A stretch of 64,000 nucleotides of DNA from Avena insularis (taxonomy: Eukaryota > Streptophyta > Magnoliopsida > Poales > Poaceae), in contig CM042684.1 of NCBI GenBank assembly GCA_023614405.1, positions 471,829,650 through 471,893,649 on the forward strand, read 5' to 3'. The position numbers were made by a program, and so were the translations under genes. Shown here piece by piece: positions 35,047 through 46,600 of the stretch. The stretch's first letter is position 1. Each line of letters begins with the position of its first letter. The notes beneath the pieces were generated by a model. It did no database searches and was not told the origin of the DNA. It was given only the letters and a program-made list of their open reading frames with translations.

Positions 35047-38000
35047 TTACACTACTGCCGCAAAAAGAGCACTTGTTTGCTCTTCGAAGAAGTCAACAAT
35101 ATCCTCAGCTGGTCGGTCAACCGCCTGATAGTGCGACACCATATTCCAAGCCATCCCTTCTGGCGATGGTGGTGGTCCAGCGGCAACAGACCCGACGTCC
35201 ACATCTGGCCGATGCAGTCGAACCAGTGACAATGCAGCCTTGGCACACGCTCTCGCGGACCGCGCTGATATCCTGAAACTTCGCCAGAAGAGCCAACAGG
35301 CTTGAGGGCACAACGTCCAGCGGGAACATCGTCTGATAAATATACTTCAGGCACGACCGTGCCTTCTTCAAACACTGAAGCACCCGCGACGCACAATCCT
35401 GCAATGTCGCCAACGCAGCTGCACGATCATGGTCCACCTAGAAGTACCCACTAGCCTACAACTGCTCCTGGGTTAAGTCATTCATTCGAATGGCAACCTG
35501 GTCCCTCTCATCCTGTGGATGACGAGCGCTAACAACTACAAAAAACAAGATCAAAGTATAAGACAAGGTATCGCTGCGAATGGCTAAAGAAAGGATAAGA
35601 AGATAGAGAGCTAACATTTAAATTGCTCATTCAACTGCGCAACTTCATCCAGGAGATACTTCTCGCAAGCGATGGCCTTCTTAGCCTTCGACTTCCACAC
35701 ATCTGCATTACCGTGGATAATGGGAAACTCGCGCTCCAACTGCTTTATACGGTGGTGCAGTCGCGAAAGCAGAGACAACTCCTCCACCTTTGAACGCGAT
35801 TGCGCCACAGTTTCATCGGTGGGAGGAGAGTTAGGGGGACCACTCGAAGGACCCTATTACAACCAAGCAAGAGGCAAATGAGACCAAGTATACATTGATA
35901 AAAAAGGGCGGAGTGCATTCAAATTCGACAAAAGTATCAATAGGGGTACCCCCACAAAAACATGGTTCAGCAAAAGGAAAGCTAAACTATTACAAATGGC
36001 AACTAAGGCACGATCTTCTTCTTCAACTTCGACTTCGGGGGCTTTCTCGAATGCGTGGTAGTCTCTGACACCACAGACATCCCGGTGGTAGCCCCAGATG
36101 CCGCAGCCTTCGCCGCAACTCCGTAGAATATTTTGCAACTGTATCGATGAGCTAATTCCCATACTTACTGCAACTACCAGCAAAGGGAGCAAATACTACA
36201 TGTTGGCCATTCGCGTCGACAGGCATCGCCTTAGAGATCGCGGTGGGGTCCAGCTCCACACCATGGGCTTGCGCCATCGCGAGTGCCATGGTGGCGCCGA
36301 CAGACTGCTGCGAGTTCTTGAAGTCCATTGGGATGCCTTCAGCAAAGGATTCCACCAAGCCATCAAGGTTGCCGATTAAACTGGCCTTGGGGATCATATC
36401 CTCTCGGAGGCGGCTCAGCACGCCCTTAGCTTTCCCAAGCATGTCCTGGAGGGAGGTGTTGCGGTCTTCGACTGCAGCCACGGCACCAGCCAAGGCATCC
36501 GCGCGGATCAAGGCATGGGCATCGAAGCTCATGCCGGCAGCATCTGAAAAACACACGTATTAGCACAACAACATGAATATGAAAACAAGGGAAAATACAA
36601 GAGAAGCAGCATAATACCAGAGAGCGCTTTCATGATGGAGAACAGTTGTTCTACAAACAACTTCTCTCTCTCAGCGGTGGAAGCACGCAGATCTTCCTCG
36701 CGCTTTTGGGAATCCTCCAGAGCCGTGACTGTCTCGAGGGAAGTGACGCGACGGAGAAGTTCATTATGCTCACCTACAAAGGGCAGAGCACGACAACACT
36801 TGAGTTTACAAACCTCTACTCAAGCAGAGCAAAGAGACAAGTTTAAACACAAACCTTTGACTACACAATGGCGGTTGTCCAGCATGGCATGCTGTCGACC
36901 CAAGGACATAATTTGTTCAGCGAGGCAAGCACAATTCTTCAAAATAGGCTACAACAAAAGAAAAAGAAGCTTCAGCGTTGGAAAAAATGCACAAAGTGTG
37001 AACGACAATCAAAATTTGACTGTCAGCGGCAAAAGACACTTACATGCTCTTCCAGGGACTCCGAAGGTTCCTGTCGAGTAGGCATCCGTGCAACCATCTG
37101 GTGCCCCCCAGTGTGGGGGGAACTCGAAGAGTTGGCGTCGGAGTGGGCCTCCACCGGAGGAGAAGGAAAGCATACTGCCACCTCCTTGTTCTTGGAGTCT
37201 GCGACTCTGGATTCTTTAACAAATTGGCAGTCGTCAGAGGACGACGACGCCGTTTGACTGCAAACAAGCCCAGTACCACTTCAGAAGAGAAACTTCGAGG
37301 AAAACAAGACGCATTTGCAAATATAAAAACTTACCCGTCAAATTTGTCGAGGTCGAAAGAATCTCCCGATGACTCCTTCGGCAACCTCAGCTTCTTCCGA
37401 GAGGGAGGAGCCATGGTGCGTACAGGTATGGCCGGGATTGGCTCCTCTGCAGCAGCAGGGGAACCCTCCAGCGTCGACGGTGAGGAAGCATCCGAATCCT
37501 CGCTATGGGAGCGCTTGCGAGTCCTGTGATCACTGGAATCGGGGGGGTTCCTGCTCCTCCTCAACAGGGACGGTGGAGACCGACTCGTCCTCTTCATCCA
37601 CCTCGCGAGGAATAATTCCTTTAGGCCGAGGAGGCAAGTTGGCAGCCACGACGCAGTCCTAACAACAGGAAAATGATCAGTATACAAAAGCACAACTCCT
37701 AATAGGCAATCGAAAAATCAAGAAACTTTGAAGAGAAATCCACCTCAGGCGGAGGATTGCTGTGGCAGAATGGAGGCACGACTGAGTCACCCGAGAGATC
37801 CTCCTTGGTGGTGTACTTAGTCAGCAGTCGAAACCTCTTATCTACCTCGCTGGAAGATATGCTCTCTACAGAGATATGGGTGACATCACCAGTACCAGTC
37901 CAGCGGAACATCGGGTGTACCCTGGCCTGAAGAGGTTGCACACGGCGGCGCATCCAAGTGCAAATGAGCTCTGCGCCGCCTACTTCTTTGCCTATGTGCT

Positions 38001-38757
38001 TTTAGAGGTCGCAGACACGCTAATAGAGTGCCTCTGTCTCTTCGACTTCGGCAGGCATAACAATGTTCTTCCACGGCCTCCTTCGCTTGTAGGGCACCAC
38101 TGGATCAAAGGGTGCGAGTCCGAAATGCTCTCCATCAGCTTTCTGGTCACGGATGTAGAACCACTTCTCCCTCCATTCTTAGACAGAAGCCGTGAGCTTG
38201 ATGGAGAAGTAGGTGACGTTGGAATCGATGTGAATCCCGCAACCTCCTATGTCGTAGACTACGGAACCCGACACTGATTGAATTTTGATATTAAAGAGTT
38301 TCTTGAAGAGGCCGAAGTGTGGCTCAATTCCGAGCCAGCACTCGCAAAGAGTGATGAAGCAGGCGATATGGAGGATAGAATTTGGGGTGAGCTGGTGAAG
38401 CTGGAGCCCATAGAAGCAAACGAGACCCCTAACAAACAGATGCAGGGGGAGAAAGACCATGAATGATGAACGCAAGGAACATCACTCGAAAACCCGTGGG
38501 AGGATTGGGGATTACCTCGTCGCGGGGAACACGCGAGTCGTCCTCCACGGCAGAAAGTGCCCCGTCCTGGCGCTGGGTGAACAACTCCGACGGCTTGATG
38601 ACGGATGGGCGCCATGACCCATTGGTGACGTGGGTCCCCGCGCCCTTCTTCTTCCCAGCTCTAGCGACGCTGGTGCCCGCGGTGGCGGTGCCCTTCTTCT
38701 TGGACGCAACAGCAACAACTGCAGATCTGGCGGCGGAACCTCCTTCTTCTTGCCCAT
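35047..38757 (-). pseudogene. L3 antisense spliced ORF ('putative gypsy type transposon' domain)
   Basis: Read leftward, the likely start is the ATG at 38757 (MGKKKE). The best-conserved part has SWRPSVIKPSELF and, after a frameshift near 38455, LHLFVRGLVCFYGLQLHQLT, PNSILHIACFITLCECWL and GIEPHFGLFKKLFNIK. This matches the domain Pfam calls 'putative gypsy type transposon'. Splice-like junctions are visible: exon ends at about 37744, 37335 (GGGTAAG), 37044 (GTAAGT), 36855 and 36169 (GTAAGT), with exon starts after AG at about 37658, 37257, 36948 and 36774. Later exons are coiled-coil-like and include VGATMALAMAQAHGVELDP. The C-terminal frame ends at 35047. Function is unknown; stops at about 38025 and several shifts make this copy dead. 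Confidence 0.78.
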
Positions 38758-38925
38758 CTTGCGCTGGCGGTGTGAGCGTAGGAAGTAGCTGGGGAAGGTG
38801 CGGAGTTGGTCCAGTGCCGTGAAGGAGATGCGAGCAATGGAACAACAAGAACATCAATGGCGGAGGTGTGCCAACGAGAATAAGATGTGGGGAAATTACC
38901 GCATGGTGAACCCATACTTAACCTC

Positions 38926-41900
38926 TGTGACACACCCGGGATCAGGGTTAAACAAATCCATACCTTAGCCTGACATAAGCTTAACTTAGATCTCGAGGAT
39001 ATCAAGTGATAAATCGGTAACACAACAGTAACCCTACGACACAAAAATTATTACAACAAGCTCATAACTAGGCGAAGAACCAAAATATTACAAGCAGAGG
39101 TCACTGACCACAAACATCAAACAACGGAAGGCAAATTATGCTATTAAGTATAGCAAACTTAACAAATGTCCTAAGAGGCCTGAAGCATAACGATGATGTC
39201 CTAGCCCATAGATTCCAGGCTGCCGGCCGGGAACCCCAAGCTACTCGTCGGTGTCGATGTCGTACGGAACACGTCTTCAAGGGAGCACTTACTCTGCTAC
39301 AAAAGTATCAACAAAGCAAGGGTGAGTACAGGGTGTACTCCGCAAGACTTATGGCTGGTGGGGTTACTTTGCATAAAGCCAACTTTGTTTATAAAACAAG
39401 AGGGAGAAGAAGCTCGTCTAATCAGAATATTTTAAAAGGGGATAAGAGAGCGACATCTCTGAAGAATTGATCATCATCTTTTGATATCCAACAAAGTAAT
39501 CCTCATCTCACAACTATGATCACCCCCACGTACCCATGAGGAAGAATCCTTGAAGCACACATTGATCTGCCAAGTTTTACGATTAGGTTATAGTTCTCTA
39601 TGATCTTAGAATTCGGTCACCAAGCATTCATAACCGTGAACACGACTTTTTGAAAAGATTTAACCCTGCAGGGGTGTACAACTTTACCCACACGTACCAA
39701 CCGACTCTTAATGCCACTAGTAATAGCCCTCTTCCTTGGAAGGCCGGCAGAGGGTGGTTGGACACGACCTTTACCTTGCTTTCATCGAGACCATGAGTCA
39801 CGCCATAAGGATGGTTCCTCTGTAACGGGTCAAATCCCGAAGTCGGTCCCTAGAGATGTGAGTTGGGGTTGGTTTACCAGGGGTGCCATCTACCCCAAGC
39901 AACCCCGACCACGCTTACCTACCTGTATGAATGCACCTCCTTCACCGCCTTTGAGAAGATCCAGAATGCATGTCGAATGGACCGCCCGAATTATGTGACT
40001 CATGGAATCTACTAGGCAAGTTAGTCAGCGGAGGGGTCCCCATAAACCCTGTGTGGTTGTATGCTCGTCTTGGTCCAAAGGCAAGAACTCGGTTCCTAGT
40101 GGTGGCGAGCATGGGACTACAAAAACCACATCCCACCGTGGCCTCCCATACAAGCCTTAGCATGTTTAACCTTTACCACTGATCTTACCTCATCAGTATA
40201 CCTCGTTCGCCTGTTATACTAGATTCTCTGCATTTGGTACATCTTCTGGATGAACCAGCACTAACAGATATGCATGGCTAAGAAAGACACATATATAAGC
40301 TCTAGCAGTGCACACAAGCCAAACCTAGGTATGCTAGGAGCAGTGGATCGGGTAATATAAGCTCAAAGGAAGTAATACAACAGATAGGATACTCTATCTA
40401 TCGATAAAAGACCATAGTAGAATCATATGCATCATGGCAAGAATGAAATACTTTCGAAACCATAGGATGATATAATGGTGGGGCTATGCTTGCCTTGTTT
40501 GTTGATACCCAGATATAGATCTTCAGAAGCCTTGAACTTTACTTGATTACAGTTGGTCAAGTATTGTTCGTCGATCTTCGGTGGTGTTGATCTCGGTCTT
40601 CAATCTTGATCTCGATATCGTATTCTACCAGGAAGAAGCAAACACCGGAAAGAAAGGAGGAACAACAATCAACACATGGCATCAATGCAATTCCCAAGCA
40701 AGGATGATGATATGACAAGTTAAATTGTATTTGAATGAAACCCTAAAGCATGCTTGGCAATTTAAGCAGTGCCCGAGGGGTGCAAACCCTAATATAGGAG
40801 AGACCCCGGAATCACCTGCGAGGGTTCATATGTTATTCTAATTAGACTTGTAATGAAAGTTATAGAACAATGCATGATTTTGATGCTATGATGTAGATCT
40901 TGTTTTTCTAAACATTTTGATATATTATACACATTTTTCTGACTTATAAATAATTAGTTATTGAATTTATAAATTAAACCTTTTTCTAAAATTAGTAAAC
41001 CAATTTAAAAACCTTTTATTGCGTCATTATGACGTGGGGCTGACGTCATAGACGGGGAGGGGCTGTTTTCCATAGAGGCAGAGGCTACCCGCTATAGCTG
41101 ACCTGTGGGCCAGGGGCCACGTCAGACCCACGCGGCAGCCACACAGGCGCCACATGAGATCCACGTAGGCTCGCCGGCGAGGTTGTCGGCGGTGGTCACC
41201 GGCGGCGATCTACTATGAGAGGGGATGCGGGACTAGCCAGGCTCAAACCAGCGGAACGAGGGGAGCAGGATAGAGGCGGCACTGCCCGGATTGGGTCACC
41301 GGAGCGATGGCGAGACCGACTACTACGGCGGCGCACGGCGGAGCAACGGTGGGAGCGCGGTACAGAAAGGGAGGGAGACGATGGAGTGGTCCTTTAGGAC
41401 CGTTAGCTCTCCACGGTTGCAGATAAGCGGTCGGAGAGGAAGCTTGAGGGCGGAGGTGTCCGGAATCATCGATGAACACAGCAACCGGACTTCGGGGAGA
41501 CGATCTCGATAGGGTCGATTGGTGATGCGTGGCCTCGATTCCTTTGGCAGGGTGACGTTGTGCAGCACGACGGAGCTCTGGGTGTGCTCGGTTGGGCGAG
41601 GGGAGGCCAGAGACCACGGCGGTACGCGGTGGCCGAAGCTAGGGTTCCGAGGGATCACGGAGAAACGAGAGAGGGAGGTCTCTGGGAGAGGAGAAGTGGA
41701 TGAGGGCGAAGGAGACATCGTCGTGGCAGTCTTATCCACCCCCGGAGCTCGGCAAACGGCCAAAAGAAGGCGGCGGGGATCGACAGCGACGCCGGCAACA
41801 CCCAACTGCTTCCTCTCCGCGAGGAAGATGACAACAAAGGGGTATCTAGGCTGGGCCTCTACTGGGCTTCGGCTGGGCGACGGGCTACTGCGCTGTGCGG

Positions 41901-42268
41901 CAGAGAAGCAGAGGGAGAAGGGGGGATGGACTGGGCCGGCCTAGGGAGCTCGCTGGCTTTTTTTAGAAAACCTTTTTCTTTTATGTTTTTATCTTTTCCC
42001 TTTTGTATATTCATTTCAAATCTGTTTTTGATAATTTCAAAAATACCAGAGGGTTTACAAAATATGGAAAATATTGTAGGGGCCCTTGAAACCATTTGGG
42101 CTCCAACATTTTTGTAGCTTTCAAGATATTCAAAACATTTTGAATTGATTTGAGAGGAAGATTGAAACTAGGGTTTTGCTTTATTTTTGATTGCATGCAT
42201 TTTTAAATATGATGCTCATGAATGCACAAACAACCCTAATTAAGATTAGCTAAAACTGGGGCGTTACA
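38926..42268 (-). mobile_element. Solo long LTR (about 3.3 kb) in L3
   Basis: A perfect target duplication ACCTC flanks it (38921-38925 and 42269-42273). On the minus strand it starts TGTAACGCCCC and ends GGGTGTGTCACA, the same terminal style as the LTRs at 29441 and 43661. It contains a GC-rich block (41040-41940) and AT-rich flanks. ORFs in that block (for example 41323-41805) have no recognised domain. There is no internal domain, so this is a solo LTR. Confidence 0.85.
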
Positions 42269-42273
42269 ACCTC

Positions 42274-43411
42274 ACAATAGATGCAATCCAACAGCCAGGA
42301 GAAAATTAACCCAACGTGTGGCACACATCGACGTTGACACGTGGCAAAGGTAACTCATGAACCGTTGTGCCACTCCGCCCATTACGCACGAGAATCGAGG
42401 AGACACAGTTAAAACAGAAGATTACGCACGCCTGGTCAATTCCAAGTCAGAAAGTAGGACCCACTACTCGTCACGTCTCGCCAAAGCCGCTCACCCGGGC
42501 AACTGAGGTCATCTCATCGTCAGCACTGACGTCATCAACTCCAGCTGGAGAACATTTTGACTACTTTAGTCCTTACTCGAGTCTTCGACTCAACCAAACA
42601 CTCGGGGGCTACTCCTAACAGGAGCGATGGACGCACACCCAAAGAAATTTGTGAAGATATCCAAGCATCATGAAAACCCTTCACTCGAATCTACTATTCG
42701 ATTGTGGACTTCGGGTTACTCTCATCAGGAGCACTGAAAGCACATTCGACAGAAACAAGCAAAAGATGACAGCAGTCGCAAAATACTTATAGTCCCCACT
42801 CGAGTCTATGACTCGAATAGACACTCGGGGGCTACTCCCATAGGGAGCGCTGGCCGTGCACCCTATGATTTTTCTTATACATTACACTGTGTGTTGATAA
42901 CGTCCACACTCGAATATTATGGCGACTCCGCCTCATGTTTTCCCTACAAAGAGAGTGCATCTCCTGGGTCACCCGAATCATCTTCGCAATGACAAAATTC
43001 GGATGTCGTGCTTACAACATGAAGATAAGACCTGAATAAGGCCTGGCAACGCATCTGTTGTGCTCTACCAGAAATAAATCCATACCTACAGGTACGATGA
43101 ATAAGCCTTGACGGACATGTTGAAGTGCTCAGACTTACACTGGGATTCAGCTCCTGTAAGACCTCTGCGGCCTGAGTCGAATTACACCAGCACTTTTCTG
43201 AATTCAAGTCCGGGGACTCGAGTTTGAGTAGATTGCGTTGTTTTTCCCTAAGGCAGTTAACTGATCCCGATACATCGGATAAATCAGGCACGTATATCAA
43301 CAATCCCTATGATACAAAATAGAGCACTCGAAAATATGCTTGGATATGCACTCGAAAGACTTCGTAAAGTCTCCACTCGAATCTGCGATTCCACTGGACA
43401 CTTGGGGGCTC
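42274..43411 (+). repeat. L3 3' region with repeated polypurine units
   Basis: No gene seen. Imperfect units of the form 'cactcgagtct...gactcga...cactcgggggctactcc...aggagcg(a/c)tgg' recur at about 42560-42640, 42690-42750 (degenerate) and 42795-42860. The last unit (43370-43411) ends in ACTTGGGGGCT, immediately before the 3' LTR. The last copy is the expected priming tract; the earlier ones look like duplicates of it. Confidence 0.7.
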
Positions 43412-43660
43412 TGACGTGGGCATACCTTACAGGTACTCGAGTTTGGTATATATGGCGTGATCTGGCCGAAGCCCATGGTGTTACCAGGGCCCAATCCAGG
43501 ATTCGGGTGACCTACGGAGACTCCGACTGCTTGCGGCACAAGGCAAAGCCTAAAGATAGAAAGTTTAAACGGGCAAACCCTAACTTGTAACAAACTCGAC
43601 CTACTACCTAAGACCTAGCCTATCTATATAAAGGCTAGGAGGGGGCGACGAGGATGATGA
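43412..43660 (+). repeat. L3 3' LTR, truncated by L4
   Basis: The 249 bp match the first half of the 5' LTR, starting TGACGTGGGCATACC. The TATA box is at about 43625-43632. The L4 element begins at 43661, about 30 bp past the TATA box. Confidence 0.9.
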
Positions 43661-46600
43661 TGTAACATCCCAACATTATATCTTAGAAATAAGTTGAGAT
43701 GAGGTGTGTGCATTGCATTCATGCATAGAAAATCTAGGGAATTTTCGCGCAAAACTAAAGAAGCTATAGAATGATCGAGGTCTCTCTTGTTCTAATGAAA
43801 GCATCCGAGCAAGTGCGATAGATTTTGGCATAACCTCTCTTATATCTTTTGTGTTTGAGGGGAAGACAATTCAAATTCGATTATTCCATTGATACAATTG
43901 AATCTATAAAAGAGAATTTGAAATGAAATAATTACAATAATAATCTTTATTATTACAAATAAATAGATCGTATTATTATTCTTTACAATACAAGAATGAA
44001 AGTAAATTATAGTAAACAAATAAATATAAAAGTAATTAAATAAATAAAATAACTAAAAGAATTCTTTATTACAAAACAATATATAAATCATAATGTCTTT
44101 TACAAAGGAATAAGGAAATTACAAAAGAAGAAAGTAAAATCTAAAACTAAATCCATCTTCAATTTCTCCATCTTCTAAATCTTTTCTTTATATTTTTGAT
44201 CTTGTATACCTGCAAAACAACTCAAAAGAACACAAAATAAGTAAAAGAATAAGGGGGTTAGAGTATAAATAGAACCCTCAGATATCAACAGTGAAGGGCA
44301 CTGTTTTGTCTCATCATTGAGCTTAATTTGAAGGGGAAAGTTTCACCAAATCATAGTATCTATTCTTAATCAGATAATTGCCTCAGTAAAACATCATTGG
44401 CAGTGAATTATGGGGCAAGTTTCACCAGAGTGGTAGAAGTGAAAAGGGAGGAGTATCAAGATATTTGGTCTTACACTCATCCAGAACAGTGCAAGCAGCA
44501 CACACACCTAACTGCATGGCATGAGCTGTCAACACATGAAGCAGCCAAGGAATGGATGGATAAGAGGAGGGAACCGTAGCACCACCTCTCTCTCTACTCA
44601 TTCTTTTACCCCAAGTACATTTATACCACACGACCACAACTATCTTTTTCTCTGTTCATCACAAGTCTGTTCCACCACAAGAGCATCTGTTCTTATTAGA
44701 TCATCACCAAGATCCATATATCCATTACTTAACAATCAAATCACTGAGTAGGGCCTAGTAAATAAATCAAGAACAAGACCAAGAGTAGATCTGGAGGAAA
44801 AGGTCTCATCGACAACAGATCAAGGAGCCAACAACAGGTCAAGGAGGAGGAGATTTAGATGCCAGAAGGAGCAACTGGAATTAAACCAGAGGCAGATGGT
44901 GGAGCAGGCCATAAGTATTGGTGTAGGTAATCAAGATCTACAACAGGCCATAAGCCACTCACAACCAGCAGGTAAGAATCATCAGAACTAACCACTGGAT
45001 CATGCAGCATATGTACTTATATCTTGCATATAGATCTGGGAACACAAGAGAAATAATACATAGCTACCAATTCCATCTACCCTCAACTCGATTTTTATCT
45101 AGGGGGATTGGATGGGGAGATTCTCTCAGTCTTGCATGGACATGCCATGAAAATCTCATCACAGAGAATTAAAGCCACAAACAAATATCTGTTCTTTTAT
45201 CTAAATAATATGCCTCAGACTTGGCATCATTGGCAAGCACATAAACCAACATCTGGTTGAGTTAAAGTATAGCAGATCATGTAAATGATCTATGCTGTTG
45301 AGCTCCCTCTCAGGAAGGTTCCACAACAACATAGTCATATTACAGAAGCCCTTTCTTTATGCAACATTGACAATTTAATCAAAATATATCATTTTCCTAG
45401 CAAGTGTTCTAGGAATCAAGGATATAGGTTGCTTCACTGTACAAAGTTACAGGAAGACAAATCCTTTCTTAAGATCCCCAACAAATGAGCCAGCAACTAT
45501 AGCCAACATAGTATATGTCTTTTATCTATAAAATGGCCTCAGTCTATGCATCCTTGGCAGGGATTGATAATAGCAAGTCATGCTGTTTTGATCTACTGTT
45601 GTGCACACTCCACATGGGAGGCCCCACAACAACAGATCTAATGGCAGCAGAAGCCACTAAGTTGTTTAACACAAAACATTAAGTACCAACTCTCTTATTG
45701 TTTAAATAGTGGCCTCAGCCTCTTGCATCACAGGCCAGGCTAAGAAGTCAAGCACAAAACATGTTCTTTACAGTTTATAAATAGAGAGACAGAGACAATT
45801 AGAGAGGGGAACTAGATCAATCAGTTGAGCTGGTGATCCCTGGTATAAATAAGAGCTCACACGCTAACCATATAAAGAGAGGATAGTAATATGAAGTATG
45901 GAGAGTAGCACTGATGCACAACACGTATACAACATGTATTCTCTGTTTCCAAAGTAAAGGTGCTAGGAAGTAGCACAAGTATCTTTAGAGATGCTTAAGT
46001 ATTTAATCAAACACGATCATGTTCTTTTAAATGTTCTAGGAGCAAGCTGTGTGCAATATAGCACAAAGATTATCTAACTAAAACCTCTACACTACTATTA
46101 GAGTATCACAAGAACCAATTTAACACATGTTTAGGAGTAAAATATAACTCTAAATATAAAGTAGCACATAACACCTATTTGGCCAGTATTTCATCTTCAA
46201 CCTCACAACCTAGAATATACTAGCAGAACATCACCATGGCTTAGTACTTGATAATCACTACCATAGAAGCCCATGACAAGCCTGTAACCATTTATCACAG
46301 CTAGCTCAACCAAAAGTTCCCTAGCATTATACATAATCAATGTGCAACAGAATAACAAGAACAAAAGAAGCAAGAAACCAATTGGATATCTAACCAGTAA
46401 CCTGCCAAATAACTATTTAGCCAAGTCCCAAAAATTCAATATTTGGTTTTAAACCTTTAAATTGCAGCAAGAGAAGAATGTACTTTAAGAGAACTAAAAC
46501 TATCAGGGACAGACTTAAATACCTAGAGGATATAATTATTAATCACCTAAACTAGTTCATCGGCTCGATGGCCGGTCACAGTAGAGTTTACCTGAAAGGC

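Larger units (their letters stand above)
23801..43660 (+). mobile_element. L3: Tat-type Gypsy element with antisense ORF, interrupted
   Basis: Order: 5' LTR (23801-24288), gag, protease, RT, RNase H, second RNase H, solo-LTR insertion (29441-33377), integrase (to 34626), antisense ORF (38757-35047), second solo LTR (38926-42268), repeated polypurine units, and 3' LTR (43412-43660, cut by L4). Dual RNase H and an antisense spliced ORF with a 'putative gypsy type transposon' domain both fit the Tat lineage of plant Gypsy elements. Removing the insertions leaves about 12.6 kb. Every ORF is broken. The left flank is CCACT; the right duplicate is outside the window. Confidence 0.9.

Noticed and set aside
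41215..41944. GC-rich ORFs (for example 41323-41805 minus)
   Set aside because: This is the same situation, in the long solo LTR 38926-42268. Open frames exist on both strands with no recognisable domain.
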